NCBI GenBank assembly: GCA_036186865.1
Contig: AP025041.1
Coordinates: 37,259,435 to 37,323,434, forward strand
Length of the DNA: 64,000 nt
DNA from: Eustoma russellianum
Lineage: Eukaryota; Streptophyta; Magnoliopsida; Gentianales; Gentianaceae
Reading direction: 5' to 3'
The notes below the pieces were generated by a model. The model did no database searches. It saw nothing but the letters and a program-made list of their open reading frames with translations, and was not told the origin of the DNA. Below are positions 10,174 to 21,649 of this stretch, one piece after another. The translations under genes were made by a program, and so were the position numbers. Numbering within the stretch: position 1 is the stretch's first letter; the number at the start of each line of letters is the position of its first letter.

Positions 10174-12046
10174 TGTAGCGCCCCGCTCCCGAGCTCCATC
10201 CTCGGTAACGGTGCACCCGCCGTATCTCACTCAGGAGAATACAAGGCGTCACATCAACCTGCTACACGTCAGTGCTGACATAGAAAAGTTTTCCTTTTCT
10301 TTCTGCGGAAACGATAAGTCACAACACTAATTTGAGATTAATGAATTTTAAGGAAGTAACGACAATAATTCTAGGCTGACCGGGCCTTACAAGTCAAGGT
10401 CAAATGTCTAAATTTAAAAGCATGAAAGTGTTTTCTAAAAGTAATACTGAATATTAAAATGTCTGTGTCATCCCAATAACATCATAAGAATCCCATCTCC
10501 ATCCTCGCTGCACGCACTCCTCCGAGTCACTCAGCCCATTCCACGGTGTCAGACCCATCCTCAACGTAGATATAATCATACTCCGTCTCAGCTACATATG
10601 GAATAGTAGGGGTGAGTGATGGTAATCACCCAGTAGGTGCCTCTCAAAACAATACAAAACTTACATACCCAAAAAGATATCACCACGTAGCCACATAAGA
10701 TAGATAGCATGCCACCGGAAAGTAAGACACACCATGTAACCGACATAAAACAACACCACATAACTTATACGGAAAGTAAACAATCCACACAAGATGTATG
10801 CGCAAGTACGTGATGCATGCTCACAAAACGTGTCATACACAACTAGAAACATGTCAGGCAGTATGCTCCTAGACCTATATGCAATGCATGCTCCCGGGAC
10901 CTAACTCCAGCGTCATGGTCTCTAGCCACCACTTGCTGTTCTGGACACCCACGCCCTATAGACGCTGCACATCGTACGACACCCACGCCCTATAGACGCT
11001 GCGTATCTTCAGACACCCACGCCCTATAGACGCTGCGTATTCGCACGGCACCCACGCCCTATAGACGCTGCGTATCACATGACACCCACGCCCGACCGAC
11101 GCTGCGTATCATCACGGCCCCCACACCCTATAGACGCTACGTATCCTCCGAACACGCACGCCCTCAGACAATGGTTACCTCATGCAATGCACGTGTCATG
11201 AATACAAGAGAAAGGAGAAAAAACAGTTGGACGTCATCCTCTGACGTCGATCGATCGACGTCCAACAGAGACACGTCGAACCCTCACTCAGTTGACGTCG
11301 ATCGATCGATGTACTTCTGAGGTACATCGATCTCTCGCCCTCTAAACGTCGATTGATCGATGTCCATCTGAGGCACGTCGAACCCTCAGCCTCTGGACGT
11401 CGATCGATCGATGTCCCCGAATTCTAGAATTCTCATTCTGAAATTTCTGTAGTCCATTCATTCAATCTCATTCAACCTTTCACCCATCCCACATATCCAT
11501 ACACGCATCAAGACCTTGCAACCCCACAAGGAAACGTACAACAACGAGATCACAATGAAGTCAACGTATAACGGAAAATAAACACCTTGGGGCATATAAT
11601 CAAGATCCAATCAACAATTAACGACAACAACAACGCCTAAAAATACCCTTTTTGCCTATGCAACCTTCGTACCGTTTTGAGGGAGTAATTAGGATGCACC
11701 TACCTCGATTCCTAGCGAGAGTTGATAGCTATGCGAGAGTGATGAAGATCTGATTGGAGTTGTGATCTACTCCTCTTGAATCTTGGATCGAAGATCCTTC
11801 TTTTCTCTTCCTCTTGTGGCCGAAAGTTTGATGGGGAGAAGGGGAGAGGGAGGCTGTCGAATGGAGAGAGGAAAGGGGAGAGATTAGGGTTAGTGAGGGG
11901 TGATAATGAGAGGGAGAGATTTGAGGGATGATAAGGGGAATAAGTGAGAAAATTTAGGGGAGGGGTTTGAATTGATTAGGATAGTATATTTAATTATTTT
12001 TAATATCTTATCTATTCACATTTTTTTTTAATACACGGTTATAACA
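10174..12046 (-). repeat. Element A 5' LTR
   Basis: 1873 bp, with the same ends as the copy at 3193-5067. It carries the same 34-bp block (about 10945-11167) and 51-bp block (about 11243-11412). The promoter should lie in this copy. Confidence 0.93.
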
Positions 12047-12051
12047 CTTCT
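12047..12051. repeat. Target-site duplication of element A, right copy (CTTCT)
   Basis: Exact match to 3188-3192. Confidence 0.9.
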
Positions 12052-12844
12052 ACATTTCTTTCTTCTTCTTCTTCTCTCAAGCCTATTATTCTTATATTCA
12101 TTATATTGAATAGGCTTTGATTAGACCACTATACACGTTTAAATTGTAAAAGGTTGATCAAGGTGTGATCAAACCTTCATCCGTTCGGTGGTGATGTTTG
12201 TGAAAGGTGTGATTGCTTGTAACGTTTGAGTAAAGGGTTGGAGTTGGTGTGTAACTCTAGCAAACCTCGTGGTAAGGTGTTATTTTGTGATTAGTGATAA
12301 CCGAAGAAGTTGTCCTCAAAGACTGGAGTAGGTTGTGTTAACCGAACCAGTATAAAATTCTCGGGGTTATTACTTTCATTACTTTACTTTCAGTTTCCAG
12401 CACTTTGCATCGTTTTCATTGCATTAGTAAAAATATCAAACGACTTTCAAAAATTAAAAAACTTTGCAGAAACATATCCACACCTTTTAAGTTTCATTTG
12501 GCGCAAGTTTCAACCCATTTGGATAAGTATAAGTCAATCAAACGTTAATAGTTCTGAGAGTAGTGCAATGTGATTTTCATACTTGCAAAGGTTGAGAACT
12601 TGAACGTATTTGACATACTTCCCAAAAGAAATTTGTTAAAACTGTTTCAATCTATTAAAATACATATCTTAAGGGGTTTTTCATTAAATTCTCAGACCAT
12701 TTGGAGTTACGGATTAATCGTAATAAATTTTTCAAATCAGACTACTGTTTCTGGCAGTTTGTTCAATCTGACCACAAATGATTTTTCAAAGGGTTAGAGG
12801 TTTAATTTTGATATGAACTTTTTAGGGGATACCCAGAACATCTA
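12052..12844 (+). repeat. Copia 3' LTR, right part (cut by element B)
   Basis: Continues the LTR begun at 1485. The segment 12800-12844 matches 1-45 of the window, then stops where element B begins. About 195 bases of the LTR end, seen at 43-237, are missing from the other side of B. No coding content; the short frames at 12310-12797 have no recognisable product. Confidence 0.65.
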
Positions 12845-14542
12845 TGTCGTAACCCCTTTACAAGCCCTTCTTGTACCAAAGGATGAATTAGTTAATATGT
12901 GGCCATGCACGTGGTGCTTAGAGTTAATTTAGTTGGTAATTGTTGTAAGGCATGAGGACACTATATGTATTTACAAGACTAGGATCAATTGTATTATGGC
13001 CTTATGGTTTTCGGCCCATACTCACAAGGAAGATGGTTAATTGGCATGAGACAAATACATTGGTATTTATTTACTAGAAAAGAATAAATAGAAAGGGAAT
13101 AAAAGAAAGAAAAAAAATAATATTGGCTAGTTGGGGTCATTTAAGACCCCAACCGCCAGACATCATGAAGAGAGGAGGGGGAGGGAAAACCTAATTTAAA
13201 GCAAAGGTGGGTAATGATTACAATTAACCTAACCAACCCTAAACTAAACCATGGTTAGGAAAAAGAAACCATGGTTGACCCAAAAGTAACCTTAGTTAGT
13301 GAAAAGTAACCTTGGTTAACCTAAGGTAACCAAGGTTAAGCCTTAACTTGAGTACAAACCCTAACCCCACCCTTATTTCCCACGGCTAGAATCACAAAGA
13401 AGGGGAGAATTCCCTCCAACTTACACTTAAGCATTTCAAGCCAAGAAGGAATCTCTTCCATTCCCTTCTTCCCCTCCCCACTCACGGCCAAGTGCACACC
13501 AAAGGAGAAGGAAACTCTTCCAAGAACAAGTAAGCTTAGGTAAGTGTCCACAACCTTCTAAGAGTGACATTTATGATTTTATGAAGATCAAACTCATGGG
13601 TGTTCTTCTTTGCCCCCAAAACCGTGACCTTCATGGTCACTAGGCTCAAGGACTCCAAGCCTTCAAGAACTCTAGCCAAGTTGGACAACTCACACCTCTT
13701 TTGAGGAAGAGAAGACTTCAACTTTGACACATATCCAAGAAGAGTAAGAAAGAAAGGCAAGTACACTATACTCTTCATGGTTTGAATGTAAAATTGTGTG
13801 CATGAATGACTAGAAAGACTAAAGGTTTGATCTTAGTTGTGAAAATGTTAGCTCTAAGCCCAAAAGCTTTCGGCTTTAGGCACATAAGAGGGTAGGATGA
13901 GCATTTTGTTATAAAGATAAGTTCTTTGATGATTTTATGCATGTTTATGTCTTAAACTAGGCTTGAATGTGTTAAAGATTTCTCCTTTGGGTTTGAGGGG
14001 AGCCACGGTAGAAGGGAGAAGGGGAGGTGAGGTGAAGTTGCATGCAAGATAATAACAAAGCAAGAAAATGAGGGAAAGACTTGATCTTGTGCATGTTAGG
14101 CTTAAAGTGTTTTCGATTTTGGTCGTTTTCTCTCTAAACACCCGCAAATGGGGCTGACGTAGTGTGTGTATGTGTTCATTTTAGGGTTGATACCATGAAT
14201 GGTGACAAAAATGTGAGCTAAGAACGTTTAGGAAGAAATTAGGGCTACTGAAAATTCTGGAGCTGGACAAGAAATTAGGCTGACTTGCTAGACCAGAAAA
14301 GGGACCTTAGAGACCTTTAATTTCGTTTATTTTTAGTGTGATGATAGTTGTATGTGTTTGTTAGTAGTGAGAGTTGGAATCACGTTAAAAAGAGTCACGG
14401 GTTATTTTTAATGAATTTCTTACTAAGATTGGTCTTGCTGGAAAATGTGTTCTGGACAGTACTTAAGCAACACGTTTAGCAGCTTGAAAATGAACCTTAG
14501 GAATGTGAAAATGAGCTGATTTTTGACATGGTAATAGTTTTA

Positions 14543-14552
14543 NNNNNNNNNN
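14543..14552. other. Assembly gap (10 N) in element B 5' LTR
   Basis: Ten N bases. By alignment with the 3' LTR (about 23361-23380) about 15 bases are missing, so the gap size is a placeholder. Confidence 0.95.
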
Positions 14553-15580
14553 TGTGAGTTGGAATTGTAGTAAAAAGAGTTGTGGATTATTATTAATGAA
14601 TTTTGTGGTAAAACTGCTCAAACAGAATTGCCGGAACAGGACCGTTTGGAGTAGTAAATTGTATGGCTTGAAAATGAACCTTAGGAATGTGCAAATGAGC
14701 TTATTTTTGGCATGGTAATAGTTTCATATGTGTATGACATCTGAGAATTGGAATTTAGGTAAAAGGAGTTGTGGTTTGGTCACAATTCAATTCGTGATTT
14801 AATTGGTCAATCCAGTTTCTGCATGTACCCAGTTTGGAAGAGTAATTAGATGACCCCCTTAAACTTATTGGATTGCCTTGGAAATTTTATGGTAATTACC
14901 TAGGGTATTGATGTACATGTTCATGTAAGGAAACCAGTATGAAACTACCATTTTGACGGTTAACAATTGTGTTAAAGTTAGTATATAAAACTGGAAAACA
15001 GGACAGTTTATTGCCATAAGTTGTAAGGCTTTGATTTTGCTCATTTAAGCTTAATTGTGATGTTTAGTCTTATGAATATTGTTCCTTGGTGTGTTAGATA
15101 TGTTTTCTAGGTGATGGATCAAAATGAATGAGTTTTATGACCTACGAAACTGAGGTAAGGCGGTACTGCCCTGCTGATTTCAGCAGTACCTTTGAGGATA
15201 GTATGATGTTTTGAGGTCCTTAGACATTTCGGAATGATACAAAATTTTTATAGTATGTGTCTAAGTCTTCATATGCATATGTATGACATGAGTTTATGAA
15301 TATGAGCATGAATTGATGAGCACACAGCAGTATGAACAGAAGGTGATTGCTGGACAGCTTTTCCAACCTAAAAGACGAGTCCGTGCATGCATGTTATGAT
15401 GCATTTGTTCACGAGTTGCATAATGCATGTCATACATTGCATCATCGTCACTTGCATGATTTATGGCATGGATTTCACGTGGAAGAAAGATGAAAAGCGT
15501 TTCCAAAAAGATGGTTTTTGTGTTTCTTAAAAGAACGCTTCCCCACCGGTACCGTGTGTGAGTATGAACTGGCCAGTATG

Positions 15581-15841
15581 AAAGGAACCTGAGCAGATCT
15601 GGGTTAAGTGATCTGAATGGAAAGGAATGATGTTACCGATCCGAATCCGGGATTAATAGATTCGAAGGGGAGAAGTTACCGCCTCGGATCCGGGAAGATA
15701 GATCTGAAACGAAAGGAACCTGAGCAGATCCGGGTTAAGTGATCTGAATGGAAAGGAACGATGTTACCGATCCGAATCCGGGATTAATAGATTCGAAGGG
15801 GAGAAGTTACCGCCTCAGATCCGGAAAGATAGATCTGAACA
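15581..15841. repeat. 131-bp tandem duplication in element B LTR
   Basis: Two head-to-tail copies starting AAAGGAACCTGAGCAGATC at 15581 and 15712. Each is built of smaller GATCTGAA/GATTCGAA modules. The same pair lies at about 24414-24672 in the 3' LTR. Confidence 0.8.
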
Positions 15842-16654
15842 CTCTATGGTATTATGACGATGATGTTTTTTTTAAAAGAGCAAAGCATGAAAAGGCATTT
15901 TCTCATTTTATCATAACGCATTTCATGTGCATATACATGCATGTCACTTGTGGAGTTGTAACATAGCGTCGCATGTACTATGCTGTGTTGTCATGACCTT
16001 GCGTGTCCTAAATGATGATGATGATTGTTTTATTGATCAATGCATGATCCAGTCACCTTATGATTATATTTCACTCTATCTAGTGATGTTATTAAGTTAT
16101 GATCTTACTACATTAAGCGATGATCCTTATCAAATGATGATTGGAGGTCAGGTATGTTTTCCAAACCAATTATAACATGGGGTTCGGTTCTTGCTCGTAC
16201 TTTCCATTTAACTCATGATTATTATAGTATACTTGCTGGTGACATTGTCACTCATCCTATTTTTCTCTCCAGAGGTGGCAGGAGATAAAGTTGAATGGAT
16301 CGATGACGAGCCTAGGGTACCCTATCCGTGAGAGAGTTAGAGGATGGCCATGAGTGGTGAACCGAGCACCCAGCTTGAAGGATTGATGATGTTTTGTAGT
16401 AGTGATGGGAAACAATTTACTTTCATCGTTTTCTGGAATTCGGTTATGTGGGATATTACTTTTACTGCTTTTGATGGTACTTTAATTTGAAGTTTAAATT
16501 CTGCCACGGTTTCGATTACTAATTGCGCAAAAGAACGAAAATTCCATGAAATTCTATCATGGATCACGATGCGTATGAAAGACGCCTAGTACTCTCCTTA
16601 GTGAAGTACGGCGGGTGCACCGACTCCGGCGGGGCTGGGGTGTGGGGCGCCACA

Positions 16655-16670
16655 GGTGGTATCAGAGCCA
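16655..16670 (+). promoter_or_regulatory. Primer-binding site of element B (tRNA-iMet)
   Basis: GGTGGTATCAGAGCCA directly after the LTR end CGCCACA. Confidence 0.9.
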
Positions 16671-16929
16671 AGGCTCCAGATCCGGGCAGAATGTAGAACT
16701 AAGTCATGATTTTAGTCAACTAAGGTTGATCTTAGAACTAAGTTTTGATCTTCGATGAGAGTTAACCTTATTACGAAATGACCTCGGTATACGAGATTAG
16801 GTACAGTCCACTGATAGGCCCCACCTAACGACCTATCCTGAAGTAATGAGTATATGCCGGTGTGTTTTTGATGTATTCAGTTATATTTTGATATAACATT
16901 CCCATGCTAAGTAAAGTCGACGCTGCGTG
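16671..16929 (+). other. Element B leader
   Basis: Short noncoding leader up to the Gag ATG at 16930. Nothing further seen. Confidence 0.6.
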
Positions 16930-18159
16930 ATGCAGATGGTGCGACCCAGAGGGAGACCGACCAGAGCTAGGCCCGAAGTACAAGAGCATGTTCCACCCCA
17001 GCATGCTCAGGTCCCTCCGCCACACCCACCGCGAGGCCAAGAACCGCCGCCAGTGCAGAATGTACCTCCACCGCAAGGACCTTTTCCCCCTATGATGCCG
17101 GACATGAATACCTTTCAGAACTTTTGCCAAACGGTCACGCAAATTGGACAAGTAATGCTCCAGCAAAATAACCCTCAACCTCACGAGCCGATCAGAGATG
17201 CCCAGTACTACTTTGAGAAGTTGAAAAGAGCCAACGTTCCGCCGTTCGAAGGAAAGTCAGATTCTAACATGGCAGAAAAGTGGCTTGACGAAGTAGAAAA
17301 CTGTTTTGAACTGATTAGGGCACCGGAAGAGATGAAGACTCAAGCAGTTCGACCCTTCCTGTTGGGAGAAGCCAACCAATGGTGGAAGGCCAATCTCCAG
17401 GCCTTGCCAAGACCAATACCCTGGGAAAGGTTTTTACAGGAATTTAACAAGTTTTACATACCCCCTTTCTGTTAAGCTACAGAAAAGACATGAATTTGAG
17501 TCTTTGATGCAAGAGTCAGGGATGACGGTAGCCGATTACGCCAACAAATTCATAGCTTTAGGGAGATTCCAACCATCCACCATGAATGATAAAGAAACCA
17601 AGATGCTGAAATTTGAGAGGGGACTGAACCCCAGAATTCGGACATAGTTGGTAAATGCTAATCCAACCAACTTTGGCGCCCTCCTAGATGCTTGTTATCG
17701 GATTGAGCGGGATATTATCCGCAGGGATGAGTTTAATCAGAAGAGAGGAAGAGAGACATCTGGAAGAGGGGGCCCCAAAGACCGCCAAGCAAAATGCTAA
17801 GGGGCCCGGACGACAGGGGAAGAACCGGTTCCAACGTCGTTCCCAGAGAAACCAATCACAGAATCAAGGACAACAACTTGCCATTCCAAAGTGTACCCAT
17901 TGTGGTAAATTTCACATAGGAGAGTGTTTTGTTCAAGCTGGTAAATGTTTTGGATGTGGCCAGACGGGACACATCCAAAAAGACAGTCCGAACAAAGGAG
18001 TCACTTGTTTTGGATGCGGAAAAGCAGGACACCTGGCCAGAGAGTGTCCTGAGAAAGGAACCCCGCCACAGCCCCAAAAGCCACAGCGCCAGCGTGTCAG
18101 CACCAGGGTCCACACTATGACTGACGCAGCAGCTGAGGAAGCGGATAATGTAGTGACAG
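16930..18159 (+). pseudogene. Element B Gag, frameshifted
   Basis: Starts MQMVRPRGRPTRARP, then a Pro/Gln-rich segment (PPPHPPRGQEPPP), the gypsy Gag core (NVPPFEGKSDSNMAEKWL, GEANQWWKANLQ, TVADYANKFIALGRF) and a Cys/His region with CTHCGKFHIGEC, then CFGCGQTGHIQKDS, whose final Cys is Ser, and a good CFGCGKAGHLAREC. A frameshift follows FNKFYIP (about 17460), and there is a TAG near 17645. It is the same type as element A Gag, with an extra knuckle. Confidence 0.85.
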
Positions 18160-18237
18160 GTATCTTCCTAAATCCCACTATTATTATTTGGTGAAATTAT
18201 TGCCCTAAGATTTCTCAGTAAGAATTATATGATCCAG
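18160..18237 (+). other. Putative Gag-protease intron of element B (78 bp)
   Basis: GT at 18160-18161 and AG at 18236-18237 (GATCCAG). Splicing gives VVTG-DILVCSILANVLFDSG, the same length as A's VVTG-VILINKVPANALFDSG with the same phase. Unspliced RNA stops ten codons further on. Confidence 0.78.
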
Positions 18238-19788
18238 GAGATATACTAGTGTGTTCAATACTGGCTAATGTACTGTTTGACAGTGGCGCCAGCCACTCCT
18301 TCGTATCCAAGAAATTCGCAAAGAATATTGTAACAGGCCCAACTAATAGTGATGAGCCTTATAGAATCCCAAGCAGCTGGGGAGCAGGTGCTTGTAGCCC
18401 ACCAAGTGTTCAAAAATTGTGAACTTGAGATTAATAACCATCGATTTGACGCCGATCTAATTTCCATACCCATGATGGACTTTGATGTGATACTTGGAAT
18501 GGACTGGCTTTCCAAGAACCATGCCAACATTGATTGTAGTAGGAAGCAAGTTACCTTTAAGGACCCCACACATAAGGGTGTAACGTTTCAAGGAGGATCG
18601 AAGTTACGGAAGGACCCTGGGAACATTTATGTAAATGCAATTCGCGCTAGTAGAGCTTTAAGGAAAGGACATCAAGGATATTTGGTGTATGCTATAAACA
18701 CGACCCAAGCAACCACAGATCTAACCCAGGTTCCAGTGGTCCGAGAATATCCGGAAGTTGTTCCGGAAGAACTGTCCAGGCCTTCCCCAGGAACGAGAAA
18801 TAGCCTTCGAGATCGACCTAATTCCTGGAGCTGAACCGATATCAAAGGCCCCGTATAGGATGGCCCCTGCAGAACTTAAAGAGCTGAAGGAGCAGCTAAG
18901 GGAATTGCTAGAAAAGAAGTTAATACGCCCAAGTGTGTCGCCTTGGGGAGCTTCGGTGCTGTTCCTCAAGAAAAAGGACGGAAGTATGCAAATGTGTATT
19001 GACTATAGAGAACTCAATAAAGTCACCATAAAGAATAAGTACCCCTTACCAAGGATCGACGATTTGTTCGACCAGCTGCGGGGAGCAAAAATTTTCAGTA
19101 AGATCGATCTACGCTCGGGATACTTTCAATTGAGAATCAAAACTGAGGACGTTCCCAAAACGGCATTCAGAACCCGTTATGGACATTACGAATTCCTGGT
19201 AATGCCATTCGGACTAACCAATGCGCCTGCCACATTCATGGATCTAATGAACCGAGTCTTTCAAGAACAATTGGACAAGTTTGTTGTAGTCTTTATAGAC
19301 GATATCTTGATATACTCGCCGATGAGGAAACCCACGCAACTCATTTAAGGATCGCCCTAGACATTTTACAAAGAGAGCGATTGTATGCAAAGTTCAACAA
19401 GTGTGAATTCTGGCTACGAAGCGTAGCTTTCCTAGGACATGTGATATCCGGGGAGGGAATATCTGAAGATCCTAAGAAAGTCGAGGCAATCACGGAATGG
19501 CCCCGACCAACCAATGTTACGGAGGTACAAAGTTTTTTGGGTCTCGCTGGTTATTATCGGAAATTTGTAGAAGGATTTGCACGGATTGCTCTGCCCATGA
19601 CCCGTTTAACCCAGAAGAAAACCAAGTTTGAATGGACCTCAGACTGTGAAGGTAGTTTTGCTGAATTAAAGAAGAGACTGACTTCTGCCCCAGTCTTAGC
19701 GCAGCCCATTTCTGGTGAAAATTTTGTGGTATACAGCGACGCCTCTAAGCACGGGTTAGGATGTGTGCTAATGCAAAAGAATCGGTAA
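18238..19788 (+). pseudogene. Element B protease, RT and start of RNase H, frameshifted
   Basis: Protease VLFDSGASHSF then ILGMDWLSKNH; RT with PYRMAPAELKELKEQL, KKDGSMQMCIDYREL, SKIDLRSGYFQL, MPFGLTNAPATF and active-site VFIDDILIYS; RNase H start VVYSDASKHGLGCVLMQ. One-base frameshifts lie near 18370, 18777 and 19320, and another after CVLMQ near 19787. RT and RNase H are continuous where element A has introns 2 and 3. Confidence 0.88.
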
Positions 19789-21605
19789 TCGCATATGCAT
19801 CTCGACAGCTGAAACCCTTTGAACAAAACTACCCGGTACACGACCTAGAATTAGCAGCGGTAGTTTTCGCACTAAAAATATGGAGACACTATTTGTACGG
19901 CAAAAAGTGCGAAATCTTTACGGACCACAAAAACCTCAAATATCTGTTCTCTCAAAAAGAATTGAACATGCGACAACGAAGATGGTTGGAACTAATAAAG
20001 GACTACGACTTATCCATACAATACCACCCAGGAAAGGCTAACAAGGTGGCGGACGCCTTAAGTAGGAAAACCAGTCATCCACGCCAACCTCCCTTGCAGC
20101 GTGATATGGAGGAATTTGGGTTAGAAGAAGTCGATTCAATTGAAGGCATGCTCGCAAAATTAATGGTAACTCCTTCGTTAATAGATCGAATCAAGAAGGA
20201 GCAAGACAAGGACGAAGCACTCAGGAAGCTAAAAGCTCAAGTACAGATGAAACCCCCTGGAGATTTCAGGGTTCGGGATGACCATAGTTTGTGGTTTTGT
20301 GAGAGATTGTGTGTACCTGGTAACGATGATATTCTGAGCGAAATCCTTAAGGAGACACATAACTCGCGACTATCCATCCACCCGGGAGCTAACAAAATGT
20401 ACCAAGACCTGAAACAACGATTCTGGTGGCGTGGTATGAAAAGACAGATCGTTGAATATGTGGAGAAATGTCTAGTTTGCCAAAAGGTGAAGGCAGAACA
20501 CCAGAAACCTGCCGGGTTGCTACAGCCTCTCGAGGTCCCCGAATGGAAATGGGACCATATTTCAATGGATTTTGTGATGGACCTGCCTAGAACAAAGAGT
20601 GGCCACGACGCTATTTGGGTAGTGGTTGATCGCCTAACTAAGACCGCCCACTTTATGGCCATGACAATCAAGGCCTCAATGGAAAAGTTGGCCGCAATGT
20701 ATGTGGAACAAATAGTAAGCCTTCATGGTGTGCCCTTAAGTATAGTATGTGACCGCGACCCTCGATTCACGTCACGGTTTTGGACCGCTTTTCAAAACTC
20801 AATGGGGACGGAAATTCATATGAGCTCAGCATTTCATCCGCAAACAGATGGCCAATCAGAGAGAACTATACAGACACTCGAAGACATGCTACGATCTTGT
20901 ATACTCGACTTTGGGAAGAGTTGGGATCGAAGCCTCAAACTTGCAGAGTTCTCATATAACAACAGCTACCATCGATCAATAGGGATGGCTCCATACGAAG
21001 CACTTTATGGGAGGAAGTGTCGCTCTCTGCTTTACTAGGATGAAATAGGAGACAGAATTCTCACACGGCCCGACCTGGTAGAGCAAGCTCGAGAGCAAGT
21101 AAAGATTATCAGGCAGAAACTACAAGCGGCTCAAGATAGGAGCAAAGTCTGGGCGGATGAAAAACGGCGACCCTTAGAACTTCGAGAAGGAGAGAAGGTA
21201 TTTCTAAAAGTAACGCCAACAAAAGGAGTCAAGAGATTTGGCGTTAAAGGGAAATTGAGCCCAAGATTTATTGGGCCATACGAGGTCCTAGAAAGGGTTG
21301 GGAAAGTGGCTTATCGACTCGCTCTACCGCCCACCCTATCTCAAATCCATGACGTGTTTCACATTTCTCAACTGCGACGATATGTACATGACCTCAAGCA
21401 TGTCATAGAAGATCAACCCTTGGGGCTTAAAGCTGACACGACCTACAAAGAAGAACCGGAAAAGATAATAGACCGCAAGGAAAAGGTACTAAGAAGAAGG
21501 ACCATACCCATGGTTAAAGTACAATGGAAAAAGCATTCCGCGGATGAATCCACCTGGGAACTAGAAGAGGACATGAAGAAATTGTATCCACACCTCTTTG
21601 GTTAG
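19789..21605 (+). pseudogene. Element B RNase H, integrase and chromodomain
   Basis: RNase H (TDHKNLKYLF, ADALSRK); integrase zinc finger (HNSRLSIHPG, later CLVCQ); DDE core with MDFVMDLP, VCDRDPRF and TDGQSE; a TAG near 21037 after KCRSLLY where A reads on; then YIGPYEVL-type and FHISQLRRYV segments and a C-terminal chromodomain (VKVQWKKH..ESTWELEED..LYPHLF) ending 21605. The catalytic residues are kept, but the frame is broken. Confidence 0.88.
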
Positions 21606-21636
21606 CAGTTCAAGTTTCAAGGACGAAACTTATATT

Positions 21637-21649
21637 AAGGGGGGGAGGA
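21637..21649 (+). promoter_or_regulatory. Polypurine tract of element B
   Basis: AAGGGGGGGAGGA directly before the 3' LTR start TGTCGTAAC. Confidence 0.88.

Larger units (their letters stand above)
3193..12046 (-). mobile_element. Element A: Tekay/Del-type Ty3/gypsy chromovirus, nearly intact, with three introns
   Basis: A full-length 8854-bp element on the minus strand. In coding direction: 5' LTR (12046-10174), tRNA-Met PBS (10173-10158), short leader, Gag, protease, RT, RNase H, integrase with a C-terminal chromodomain, polypurine tract (5083-5068), 3' LTR (5067-3193). It is flanked by a perfect CTTCT duplication. The coding part is open over 1519 codons apart from one TAG (7372-7370), but only after removing three segments with GT-AG borders (8626-8714, 7709-7783, 6961-7029). 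The exon lengths 1192, 842, 679 and 1847 sum to 4560, an exact multiple of three. The two LTRs show only scattered substitutions by eye, so the insertion is young. Confidence 0.93.
12845..16654 (+). repeat. Element B 5' LTR (3.8 kb, contains 10 N)
   Basis: TGTCGTAACC...GGGCGCCACA. It matches 21650-25487 over its whole length with scattered substitutions. It contains three imperfect copies of a ~185-bp tandem repeat (about 14330-14790) and two copies of a 131-bp repeat (15581-15841). A small hairpin, GGTACTGC with GCAGTACC, at about 15162-15191 is kept in both LTRs. Confidence 0.92.

Noticed and set aside
13336..14147. Minus-strand ORFs in element B LTR, repeated at 22156-22967
   Set aside because: They duplicate because the LTR is duplicated; no domain, no conservation beyond the DNA, antisense to the element.
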